Below, piece by piece: positions 8,844 to 16,263 of a stretch of 64,000 nucleotides of DNA (positions within the stretch are counted from its first letter, which is position 1; each line of letters starts with the position of its first letter). Source of the DNA: Bacteroides finegoldii DSM 17565 (GTDB taxonomy: Bacteria > Bacteroidota > Bacteroidia > Bacteroidales > Bacteroidaceae); NCBI RefSeq assembly GCF_000156195.1, contig NZ_GG688322.1, positions 202,498-266,497 of the forward strand, written 5' to 3'. The notes below the pieces were generated by a model that worked only from the letters and a program-made list of their open reading frames with translations, was not told the DNA's origin and ran no database searches. The translations under genes were made by a program, and so were the position numbers.

Positions 8844-9371
8844 TTGTTAAAATTGGGGGACGAACATTCTGCGCAGGTCTGGTTTCGGCGTGCTGCTAAT
8901 CAAGGAGAAAAGGCAGCCAAATTTTATGTTGGTTATTTATATGCTTTTGGTGAACATATAACTCATCAATATGACAAGGCGTTGAATTATCTCCAAGATG
9001 CGGCAGAAGATGGTGATGCAGATGCTCAGTTCCTAACAGCTTGGTTATATGAAGGTGGCTTAGGAATCAGTAAGGATATGAAAAAGGCACGAAAATGGTA
9101 TCAGCAAGCTGCAAAACAGAAACATCCGTTTACGGTTCAGAGGCTAGACACATTCATAGAACCTATATCTTGGGAACTGATAATTTCCTTTTTGGCTGTA
9201 GACCTATTATTGCTATTATCTTTTTTCACAGGTTGGGATCTTGTTTCCTTTATAATTTTGAATATCTGTGTGGTGACTCTTTTTTGTAGTTGGGTGTCAA
9301 GGCGGAAGAAATGCAATAGAAAGAGATGGAATAAAAATATGAGATTGTTGATTTGGAATAAAACAGTATAA
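8844..9371 (+). CDS. Sel1-repeat and membrane tail (3' part of the frameshifted FtsZ-like gene)
   Basis: The frame is open upstream of the TTG at 8844 and reads GTFLVGLSLLKLGDEHSAQ, which directly continues the interrupted repeat of the previous frame. It contains about three Sel1/TPR-like units (SAQVWFRRAANQGEKAAKFY, DADAQFLTAWLYEGGLGISK), then two hydrophobic segments (WELIISFLAVDLLLLLSFFTGW; LVSFIILNICVVTLFCSWV) and a very basic C-terminal tail (SRRKKCNRKRWNKN). The joined protein would be a tubulin-like domain tethered to the membrane through Sel1 repeats. Whether this fragment is translated on its own is doubtful. Its stop overlaps the next start as TAATG. Confidence 0.65.
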   Translation: MLKLGDEHSAQVWFRRAANQGEKAAKFYVGYLYAFGEHITHQYDKALNYLQDAAEDGDADAQFLTAWLYEGGLGISKDMKKARKWYQQAAKQKHPFTVQRLDTFIEPISWELIISFLAVDLLLLLSFFTGWDLVSFIILNICVVTLFCSWVSRRKKCNRKRWNKNMRLLIWNKTV

Positions 9372-9898
9372 TGTATTGTGGATTGGTAAAATATATAAAT
9401 AACGAAGAACACTACGCTTTACTGATGGAGCAAATCGACAAAGTAAAGCATACTCTTTGGATCGGCACCGCTGATTTGAAGGATCTTTATGTGAAGCCCT
9501 CTTCAACAGTTGTTCCATTACTTCAACTTTTGGAAACGAAAGTGAAGCAGAAAGTGGCGATACGTCTGATTCATGCGAAAGAACCCGGTACGAATTTCCG
9601 TGCTGATTTTGATAAATATCCTCTTCTTTGGGCGGGGATGGAGCGTGTCCTTTGTCCTCGTGTACATTTTAAACTTCTTATTTTTGATATGTGCTCTGTT
9701 TATATTGGCTCAGCCAACATGACAGGTGCGGCTTTCGGTATGAAAGGTGAAAGAAATCGGAATTTTGAAGCCGGTATCTTCACGGAGATACCGGAAGTGG
9801 TGACAAATGCGGTGAAACAATTTGATGAAGTCTGGATGGGGAAGTATTGTAAAGGATGTGGGAGGAAGAGGTTTTGTGGAGATAGAATATTAATTTAA
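9371..9898 (+). CDS. Single-domain phospholipase D-like (HKD) protein
   Basis: 175 aa with one PLD catalytic motif: HFKLLIFD (H-x-K-x4-D) followed by SVYIGSANMTGAAF, the GSxN signature, around residues 98-120. Single-HKD proteins of this size, such as the Nuc nuclease, work as dimers; the family includes nucleases and phospholipases. A Cys cluster near the end (YCKGCGRKRFC) could bind zinc. No signal peptide, so probably cytosolic. The ATG overlaps the upstream stop, which indicates translational coupling with the FtsZ-like gene. The substrate cannot be told from sequence. Confidence 0.85.
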   Translation: MYCGLVKYINNEEHYALLMEQIDKVKHTLWIGTADLKDLYVKPSSTVVPLLQLLETKVKQKVAIRLIHAKEPGTNFRADFDKYPLLWAGMERVLCPRVHFKLLIFDMCSVYIGSANMTGAAFGMKGERNRNFEAGIFTEIPEVVTNAVKQFDEVWMGKYCKGCGRKRFCGDRILI

Positions 9899-9910
9899 TA
9901 TACTGAAATT

Positions 9911-10105
9911 ATGGAAGATAAAAATTTATTGGAAAAGGGAGGAGATTTCCTTTTGGAGAATAGTGGTAGGGCATTACTGTTAGGTAAGGACCCTATATCT
10001 GTTGGTTTGGGAGTTGCGACAGCTACTACTCAAGTTATAGTAGGTGGAGCATTGAAAGGAACTGGTAAATTAGTGAAAATGTTTATGGATAAGAAAAAGA
10101 AGTAA
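9911..10105 (+). CDS. Small protein with a Gly/Ala-rich hydrophobic segment
   Basis: 64 aa, family unknown. It has an acidic N terminus (MEDKNLLEKGGDFL), a Gly/Ala/Val-rich middle (SVGLGVATATTQVIVGGAL) and a Lys-rich C terminus (KMFMDKKKK). The pattern suggests membrane association. It is in the same direction as, and 12 bases after, the PLD-like gene, and starts after an A-rich spacer. Confidence 0.6.
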   Translation: MEDKNLLEKGGDFLLENSGRALLLGKDPISVGLGVATATTQVIVGGALKGTGKLVKMFMDKKKK

Positions 10106-10161
10106 CAGAAGGAACATAGAATTTTCTATGTGGAAATGGAAATAACTAATATTATAAAATT

Positions 10162-10569
10162 ATGTTTGGATTAGAGTTTGTTGCGGGGCGGTTTGTAAAA
10201 GCAACATTAAAATCTGCTGCCAATCAAGTGTTATCAGACAAGATTGCTCGTACAGTCAAAAGGCATGCTTGGTGTGCTTCCTTAGTGATGATATTACCTA
10301 CATTTGGCTTAGATTCATTTCTTTTCATTGGTGTGCTATGGCATATGTATAGCAAAATTTGTGATTTGGTGAATATCCCATTTTGGGAACATTTTGTATC
10401 AACATGTTTGATTGCTATTCTTGTCAACTTTGCATTTGCATTTGTTGCAAGTATGGTTTTGAGTTTTATACCATTGGGAGATTCGCTACTTGCGTTTGTT
10501 CAAATCATGTTGTCAGGTATCGCTTATATGAAAGCGTTGACAATGAAGTATGACTTAAAAGCAGAATAG
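10162..10569 (+). CDS. Small integral membrane protein
   Basis: 135 aa with three to four hydrophobic helices (ASLVMILPTFGLDSFLFIGV; FVSTCLIAILVNFAFAFVAS; SFIPLGDSLLAFVQIMLSG). The basic N terminus (RFVKATLKSAANQVLSDKIARTVKRH) is amphipathic. The arrangement faintly resembles the DUF697 membrane module that accompanies some GTPases, but I cannot support that firmly. It sits between two very small proteins in the accessory operon. Confidence 0.65.
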   Translation: MFGLEFVAGRFVKATLKSAANQVLSDKIARTVKRHAWCASLVMILPTFGLDSFLFIGVLWHMYSKICDLVNIPFWEHFVSTCLIAILVNFAFAFVASMVLSFIPLGDSLLAFVQIMLSGIAYMKALTMKYDLKAE

Positions 10570-10628
10570 AAGATATAATTTTGCAAAATAGGAGTGTAAG
10601 AATACATATTTTTTAACTAAAGGTTATT

Positions 10629-10724
10629 ATGAGTATATCATTAATTAAGAAATCTATAACTACGGTTGGTAAAGTATCGCTCGGACTTTTAGGGTTATTG
10701 TTCTCTAAAATTTCCAAAAAGTAA
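10629..10724 (+). CDS. 31-aa cationic amphipathic peptide
   Basis: Reads MSISLIKKSITTVGKVSLGL then LGLLFSKISKK. It has hydrophobic residues with regularly spaced Lys and ends before a TAA at 10722-10724. An A/G-rich ribosome-binding-like stretch (aactaaaggtt) precedes the ATG. It lies in line with the other genes, in a 230-base gap otherwise empty of genes. Composition is like membrane-active or toxin peptides. Translation is unproven. Confidence 0.4.
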   Translation: MSISLIKKSITTVGKVSLGLLGLLFSKISKK

Positions 10725-10800
10725 AATAGTGGGGTGTGGGAATGAATAGAAACCATACAAATCGGTAAATCAATAATTGATTCATATAATAAATAAAAAA

Positions 10801-11604
10801 ATGGAAGTAGATTATACATTATCCTCTATGTTTGAATCAAACAAAAAGGAGTTGGAGAATAAACTTAAAGATTTGGTTTTGCCCAAAGATGCAAGTAAGG
10901 TTCAAAGAATAGTTATGGGTGCATTGAATACCATGTTTGAGAATGATGGTGAGTATCGACAAGGCTTAACTCAATCAGAAGATTATATTCTGATTGCAGC
11001 TATAGAACTACTTAATGCGCAACAAAACATAGTACGCGAAATTGTAGCAGGAATGGAAGGAGGAACTTATGTCTCTTTGAACAAAGCCAATAATCAATGT
11101 AGACAAAAGGAGAAGAACTCCTATCTGTGGATGGGAACTGTTACAGGAGCAGTTGTGGGTACAATGTCCGGCATCTTCTTAGATACTTGGAAGGCTGTTT
11201 TCTGTGCCATTGCAGGTTCTGCCGTTGTGATATATGGTGTTACTTCTTTGCATAAAACGAAATCAACGGAAAAAGAGAGCGTATCTTGTCCCATAGATAC
11301 TCAGGTATTTGTGAATATTGTGAAAACGGTGTGTGAAAAGATTGATGGTTTGATAGAAACATATCGTGTGCAAGTAACTCGGGTAAAAAATATGTACAAA
11401 CAAAGAGAAAAGCCCTCTTTGCAAAGAGATTATCCTTTGTTGCTTCAAGCTATTCAAGCATTGGTGGCTATAGAGCAGAACACCGGTGAGCCGGATAAGA
11501 GAATGAAAAAAGTAGAGAAAAAGATCGCCGATCTTTCTGAAACATTGGAAAATTATGGTTTGTCCGTTGTAGACGGAAAAATCACAGAAATTGTAACATT
11601 ATGA
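10801..11604 (+). CDS. Helical membrane protein coupled to the Hsp70-like gene
   Basis: 267 aa from the ATG at 10801, chosen over the upstream ATT/ATA-rich frame because A-rich DNA precedes it. About 105 residues of helical cytosolic sequence precede two adjacent membrane helices (YLWMGTVTGAVVGTMSGIFL and AVFCAIAGSAVVIYGV, about 110-150). A second helical and partly coiled-coil part follows, ending ENYGLSVVDGK. The last four bases overlap the Hsp70-like start (ATGA), a sign of stoichiometric co-translation. A partner or nucleotide-exchange role for the neighbouring Hsp70-like ATPase is possible, but homology to GrpE is not demonstrable by eye. Confidence 0.75.
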   Translation: MEVDYTLSSMFESNKKELENKLKDLVLPKDASKVQRIVMGALNTMFENDGEYRQGLTQSEDYILIAAIELLNAQQNIVREIVAGMEGGTYVSLNKANNQCRQKEKNSYLWMGTVTGAVVGTMSGIFLDTWKAVFCAIAGSAVVIYGVTSLHKTKSTEKESVSCPIDTQVFVNIVKTVCEKIDGLIETYRVQVTRVKNMYKQREKPSLQRDYPLLLQAIQALVAIEQNTGEPDKRMKKVEKKIADLSETLENYGLSVVDGKITEIVTL

Positions 11605-12350
11605 GTAAAATACCATTGGTAAAGCCCGATAAAAGTCGGCATGAATACGTAGTCGGAATAGATTTTGGACACGGAGAGACATCAGCAGCCTATTGTAAAT
11701 TGGAATGGGATAAGGATGCCGGACAGAGAGAATCTGCCGTTTCTGACATAGAATTTGCAGGTAGTCTGAGAGTGCTTCCATCGGCGATTAGTATCACTCT
11801 GGATGGAAGAGAACATATCGGAAGTGACGCTTTCCGATTGGATTCAATGACCTCCAATACTAAAACGAGAGTCTGTTTTAAACAATGCCCTGAAGATATT
11901 AAGGGTGAACCGGAGCAGCTGATGATTGCCTATATGCGCGCGGTATATGCAAAGATTCTTGAAAAAACAGATAAGTTGAAAAAAGGTAACCATATTGTAT
12001 ATATTGCTCGACCGTCGGGATGGAAGGATGACGAAGTGAAAGATTTGTATAAAAGGATGGCAATAGCAGCCGACATACCATTGGGAGGTTTGACTTCAGA
12101 ATCACGTGCTGCCATTTTTTATGCAATGAACAAAGATGAATTCCGCAAGAATATATCGAGAGGAGGGATTGTTTTTGATTTAGGTTCAAGTACATTAGAC
12201 TTCACCTATTTGACTTTGGATGACCCTTCCAGCATAATAGATGATGGAGAACCCTGTGGGGCATCTCTGATTGAACAGACGATTTTTGAGCAATTGTTGC
12301 TAAAGGATGATAGGTTCTCGGATTTTCTAAAAAAAATATCCTGCATGTAA
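11601..12350 (+). CDS. Hsp70-like ATPase, N-terminal part (frameshifted gene)
   Basis: Actin/Hsp70-fold ATPase domain. Phosphate-1 motif GIDFGHGETSAA lies at about residues 19-30 (Hsp70 has GIDLGTTNS), and phosphate-2 motif GGIVFDLGSSTLDF near 193. The frame ends prematurely after an A8 run at 12329-12336 (...FLKKISCM). With seven As it would read on as FLKKYPACKDALLFKVREEK and join the next frame, giving a protein of about 639 aa. The start overlaps the preceding gene by four bases. Hsp70-like ATPases of this kind use ATP-driven opening to act on partner proteins; no substrate-binding beta domain is seen here. Confidence 0.8.
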   Translation: MSKIPLVKPDKSRHEYVVGIDFGHGETSAAYCKLEWDKDAGQRESAVSDIEFAGSLRVLPSAISITLDGREHIGSDAFRLDSMTSNTKTRVCFKQCPEDIKGEPEQLMIAYMRAVYAKILEKTDKLKKGNHIVYIARPSGWKDDEVKDLYKRMAIAADIPLGGLTSESRAAIFYAMNKDEFRKNISRGGIVFDLGSSTLDFTYLTLDDPSSIIDDGEPCGASLIEQTIFEQLLLKDDRFSDFLKKISCM

Positions 12351-12369
12351 AGATGCGCTTCTTTTTAAA

Positions 12370-13518
12370 GTGAGAGAGGAGAAGGAAGCAGTTTATAATA
12401 GAATAGATATGGATACGAGTGTCCGTGTGAAAATAGACTTGGAGCAATTATCAAGTTACTTGGAAGAAAAGGACGCTGCTAAATATGAGGATGTTGCATT
12501 GAAATTAAAGTTTTCAAGCGTAAATGCTTTCAATGATTGGTTGGAACAAACATGTCATTATAAGACACGTATCAAAGAGGCTATAAAGAATTTTCAAACT
12601 AAACATCTCCGAGGTAAAGAGGTTTATGGAGTTTATCTTGCCGGCGGAGCGACAAGAATGAACTTTTTAAAGCCGCTTGTCGCAGAGATGTTCCAGCTTT
12701 CGGATGAGCAAGTGAAAAGCGGCGGAGCTGACTCTTCGTTGGTAGTATCAAGAGGAATTGCGCTTTTAGGAACAGTCGATGCGATAGTTGATGTATTGAG
12801 GAAAGATTTGGAAAAAGAAAAGATGAAGTTGGTCGAACCTCAAAGACTGCGCGAGAGCATGGATATACTGATTGAAAATATGGCAGGTGTTATTTCGGAG
12901 ACTTCGTGGAGTGTGGTACATGAAGCTTGTTTGGATTTTAAAAGAAAAGACTTGGATAAGAAATTAGGCGTAAAAGACTTGGAAGGTGATATCCGTTCGA
13001 AATTGGAGAAGTTTTCTGAGAGCGGGGTGTTGTCTGTTATTTCCGGAGTCTTTAATCAGTTTTTTCAACGTGAGGGTGAAAATGTCAGGAAAGAGTTGAA
13101 TAAAATTATTTGTAAGTATGCCCCTGGACAAGAAATAAAGAATGTGCATAATGCGGTTTCGAATATAAGTTTGGATACACAAAACATCTCCGATATATGT
13201 ATGAAACACACATCGGGCATTATCAGTAAAATGTTGTGGGCGGCTCTTGGCATATTCTTGTTTGGAATCTTTTCGATTATATACCAGACAATCAAATATT
13301 TGATATATAGATTTAAGTCGGAGGAGAGTAGGCGCAAAGATATCTGTCATGAACTTGAAAAGAATGAGTCGAAGATAAAAGCTGGTATTAAAACGGAACT
13401 AGTTAAACAGTTTTCGCAAGATGCTTCGTTTGTCAATGTCGTGTCGAAAGAGTTGGAGACTTATCTTTCAAAGTTGATTCAAAGTAATATAGACAGAGTA
13501 AAAATTGCAATTGAATAA
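12370..13518 (+). CDS. Hsp70-like ATPase, C-terminal part with membrane anchor
   Basis: Continues the Hsp70-like protein after the A8 frameshift. The frame is open from about 12337; GTG 12370 is only the first possible start. It contains the adenosine-binding motif VYLAGGATRMNFLKPLV near residues 87-103 of this piece, then a helical region. A strong transmembrane segment follows (MLWAALGIFLFGIFSIIYQT, about 288-310), then a basic and coiled C terminus (VSKELETYLSKLIQSNIDRV). A membrane-spanning C-terminal tail instead of a peptide-binding domain is unusual for Hsp70 relatives. The stop at 13518 overlaps the region just before the HerA-like start. Confidence 0.75.
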   Translation: MREEKEAVYNRIDMDTSVRVKIDLEQLSSYLEEKDAAKYEDVALKLKFSSVNAFNDWLEQTCHYKTRIKEAIKNFQTKHLRGKEVYGVYLAGGATRMNFLKPLVAEMFQLSDEQVKSGGADSSLVVSRGIALLGTVDAIVDVLRKDLEKEKMKLVEPQRLRESMDILIENMAGVISETSWSVVHEACLDFKRKDLDKKLGVKDLEGDIRSKLEKFSESGVLSVISGVFNQFFQREGENVRKELNKIICKYAPGQEIKNVHNAVSNISLDTQNISDICMKHTSGIISKMLWAALGIFLFGIFSIIYQTIKYLIYRFKSEESRRKDICHELEKNESKIKAGIKTELVKQFSQDASFVNVVSKELETYLSKLIQSNIDRVKIAIE

Positions 13519-13531
13519 AAAACAGATCGAG

Positions 13532-16261
13532 ATGGAAAAAGGTAATGAAATAATGCCTCAAAATGAGGGAAAAAGTGAAGATCGTTTCGAACCAATAGCT
13601 AAGATATTGGCGGCTAATGCCGTTGCCAAGTCTTTGTCTTTTACGATGGAACGGAAATACTTGAATGAGATAAATAAAGAAGGTCAGATTTATGATGGAT
13701 TTAGATTGGAATCTGTTCATCGGTTTGATTCTCCATTGGCTCCATATTGGATAGAGATAGAACGTATCGGAAAGCCGCTTGATAATAATGTGGAAAATTG
13801 TTTTTCTGCTATACAAAAGATTCTTTCCACGTGTTCTTTACCAAAGAAAATCCAATTGCTTTTTCTTGTACATAGTGAAGATGGTGTTTGCCATCTTTAT
13901 ATAGGTATCCGCCCAGTTGCAGGTAAAGAGGTGAAATCATCTTTCGTGGATAGTTTAGCTGATTTCATAGAAGGCATCTGGCCGGGAGTGAAATGTGTGG
14001 TCGTTAAGGGTAGAAATCGTTTAAATTTTATATCTGACAAGATTAAAGACGAAGAAAAAGGATACGATTATATTTATTCCATAACCGGTATTCCTTCTAT
14101 GGAGAGCCAGTATAAGTCAATTTATCCGGCAACGATAGATAAATTGATTGCGGGAATGAGGAAGAAGAACTTTTCATATTTAGTCGTTGCAGATCCAGTT
14201 CTCGAACAAGAGATTGATGAAATATTGTATAAATGCAGGGATTTTAATGGACAGGCAGAGTCTTTGAAGTCGTTTAATTTTTCGGAAAGTGATTCTAAAG
14301 GAAGCAGTAGTTCTTATTCTTATGGAAAAAGTATGTCAAAATCAATTTCTCAAGAAAGTACAAATAAAGGATGGCAATTAGCAGGTGTCGGATTAATGTT
14401 AGCTTCTGCATTTTTTCCACCTGCAGGAGCTGTTACAACAGCTTTGGCTTTAGGTACTTCTTTCTTGAGAGCATCCCAAAATATAGCAGGGGTAAATTTG
14501 TTGACGGCTTTTTCTCCTCGAAAAACAAAGGGGTATTCAGAAGGAACGACAGAATCGGAAACTACAGGATTTAGCCAAAGTCAAAGTAAAACTATTAGTC
14601 AGAATTTGGTTAATAAGCATATCGAATCTGTTTCAGAACATTTGTTTTATCATTCTAAACGGTTTGAGACGGGAAAGGCTATCGGCTGTTGGAACGTAGG
14701 TGTTTATCTAATGGCAGAAAAGGAAGCGGATATTCAAAGTGGTTCGTTGCAATTAAGGTCAATATTAAGTGGCCAGGAATCTATATTTGAACCGATACGT
14801 ATCCATGATATATCTTCATTGGTTGACCGAGATAAGAACAATACGTTGGCATTAATGGCACCACCGACGATACGTATTAAAACACCTTCTGGTGAATATT
14901 TCGAGCATCCGTTAGGTGAGCAGTTCAAGGAATTGAAAACTCTTCTTACTACCAAGGAGCTTTCTTATCTGATTAATTTTCCGTTACGTGCTGTTCCGGG
15001 AATTAGCGTAATAGACAGTTCACCTGAATTTAGTCTGAACCAGCAGGACGAAGAGAAAGAAAAGGATATTGCATTTGGAAAATTATTATATGGCGGAACT
15101 GAGACAAAGCTCAATTACCATATTCCTATAGATGTATTATCTCGCCACACTTTGCTTTCCGGAATCAATGGTAGCGGTAAGACGAATACGGTTCAAGCAA
15201 TATTGAACGGTTTGGATATGGATTGCCCGTTTTTGGTAATTGAACCGGCAAAGACGGAATACATAGATTGGGCATTGCATTATAATGAATTGCATCCAGA
15301 GCATCCTATTGATATTTATATTCCCGGCTGTAAGAAGTACAAGACAGGTTATGAACCTAAAACACTGAAGTTGAATCCTTTTGAGTTGGTTTGGTTGAAA
15401 GAAGAATTAGAACCGAATGTGCTGACGCATATCGACCGCTTGAAGTCGACTTTTGCAGCCGCGTTTCCTATGTATGATATTCTTCCTGTTCTGATGGAAG
15501 ATTTGATTTATACGGTTTATCAGAATAAGTCTACAGACTGGTTAGGAAAAGAACCTGTATTTGGGGCTACTCTACCTCCTACACTAAACAGTATGAGCGT
15601 TTGTGTGGATAAGGTTATTTCCAACCGTCAGTATGAGGAACGGATAGAACGCAATATGAAAGCGTGTCTGAATACTCGTATTGATAGCTTGAAAAGGGGA
15701 TGGAAAGGAGAAATGCTGAATACTTTGCATTCTACTCCTTGGTTAGATTTATTTGGCAAACGGTGTGTCATCAATCTTTCGTATGTGGGAGATGATATTG
15801 ACAAGTCGTTCTTCATGGCTTTGATTCTTCAATTCTTATATGAGTATCGCACGGCGCAAGCCGAAGTGGGGGAAATTGATTTCAATGACAATACGTGTCG
15901 GCATTTAACGGTTATTGAAGAAGCACATCGAGTGATGCCGAGATGTGAGAATCAAGAACTTCCCCAATATAAATCGGCAATGATGTTCAGTAATATGTTG
16001 TCGGAAATTCGGGCGTATGGCGAAGGTATGCTCTTGGTAGACCAAGTGCCGACACGTCTGATTCCGGACGCAATTAAGAACACGAACCTGAAAATAACGC
16101 ATCGTCTGGTCGCTGAAGATGATTGTAAAGCAATCGGTGAATCAATGGGGCTGAATGATGAGCAACGTAAGATAATAGCAAAATTGCTGACAGGACAATG
16201 CGTGGTTTCTAATTCATTATCTACAGATACATATTGGGTTCAAGTAAATAAGGTAAAATAG
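13532..16261 (+). CDS. HerA/FtsK-like DUF87 ATPase with long N-terminal domain
   Basis: 909 aa from ATG 13532; the TTG at 13505 overlaps the previous gene and is less likely. The C-terminal half is a HerA-type ATPase with Walker A SGINGSGKTNTVQA near residue 545, Walker B LTVIEEAHRVMP near 791, and LLVDQVPTRLIPDA as the sensor-like strand. HerA-family motors form hexamers that move DNA or act with nucleases. The N-terminal 530 residues hold a Ser-rich patch (SESDSKGSSSSYSYGKS), a hydrophobic segment (WQLAGVGLMLASAFFPPAGA) and a second Ser/Thr-rich patch. This suggests membrane contact or a linker. It ends two bases before the next gene, so the ATPase and the HNH-zincin protein are very probably a pair. 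Confidence 0.88.
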   Translation: MEKGNEIMPQNEGKSEDRFEPIAKILAANAVAKSLSFTMERKYLNEINKEGQIYDGFRLESVHRFDSPLAPYWIEIERIGKPLDNNVENCFSAIQKILSTCSLPKKIQLLFLVHSEDGVCHLYIGIRPVAGKEVKSSFVDSLADFIEGIWPGVKCVVVKGRNRLNFISDKIKDEEKGYDYIYSITGIPSMESQYKSIYPATIDKLIAGMRKKNFSYLVVADPVLEQEIDEILYKCRDFNGQAESLKSFNFSESDSKGSSSSYSYGKSMSKSISQESTNKGWQLAGVGLMLASAFFPPAGAVTTALALGTSFLRASQNIAGVNLLTAFSPRKTKGYSEGTTESETTGFSQSQSKTISQNLVNKHIESVSEHLFYHSKRFETGKAIGCWNVGVYLMAEKEADIQSGSLQLRSILSGQESIFEPIRIHDISSLVDRDKNNTLALMAPPTIRIKTPSGEYFEHPLGEQFKELKTLLTTKELSYLINFPLRAVPGISVIDSSPEFSLNQQDEEKEKDIAFGKLLYGGTETKLNYHIPIDVLSRHTLLSGINGSGKTNTVQAILNGLDMDCPFLVIEPAKTEYIDWALHYNELHPEHPIDIYIPGCKKYKTGYEPKTLKLNPFELVWLKEELEPNVLTHIDRLKSTFAAAFPMYDILPVLMEDLIYTVYQNKSTDWLGKEPVFGATLPPTLNSMSVCVDKVISNRQYEERIERNMKACLNTRIDSLKRGWKGEMLNTLHSTPWLDLFGKRCVINLSYVGDDIDKSFFMALILQFLYEYRTAQAEVGEIDFNDNTCRHLTVIEEAHRVMPRCENQELPQYKSAMMFSNMLSEIRAYGEGMLLVDQVPTRLIPDAIKNTNLKITHRLVAEDDCKAIGESMGLNDEQRKIIAKLLTGQCVVSNSLSTDTYWVQVNKVK

Positions 16262-16263
16262 TA

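Noticed and set aside
10801-11604. GrpE-like nucleotide exchange factor for the Hsp70-like protein
   Set aside because: Only the ending ENYGLSVVDGK is faintly similar. The two membrane helices do not fit GrpE, so no homology is claimed.
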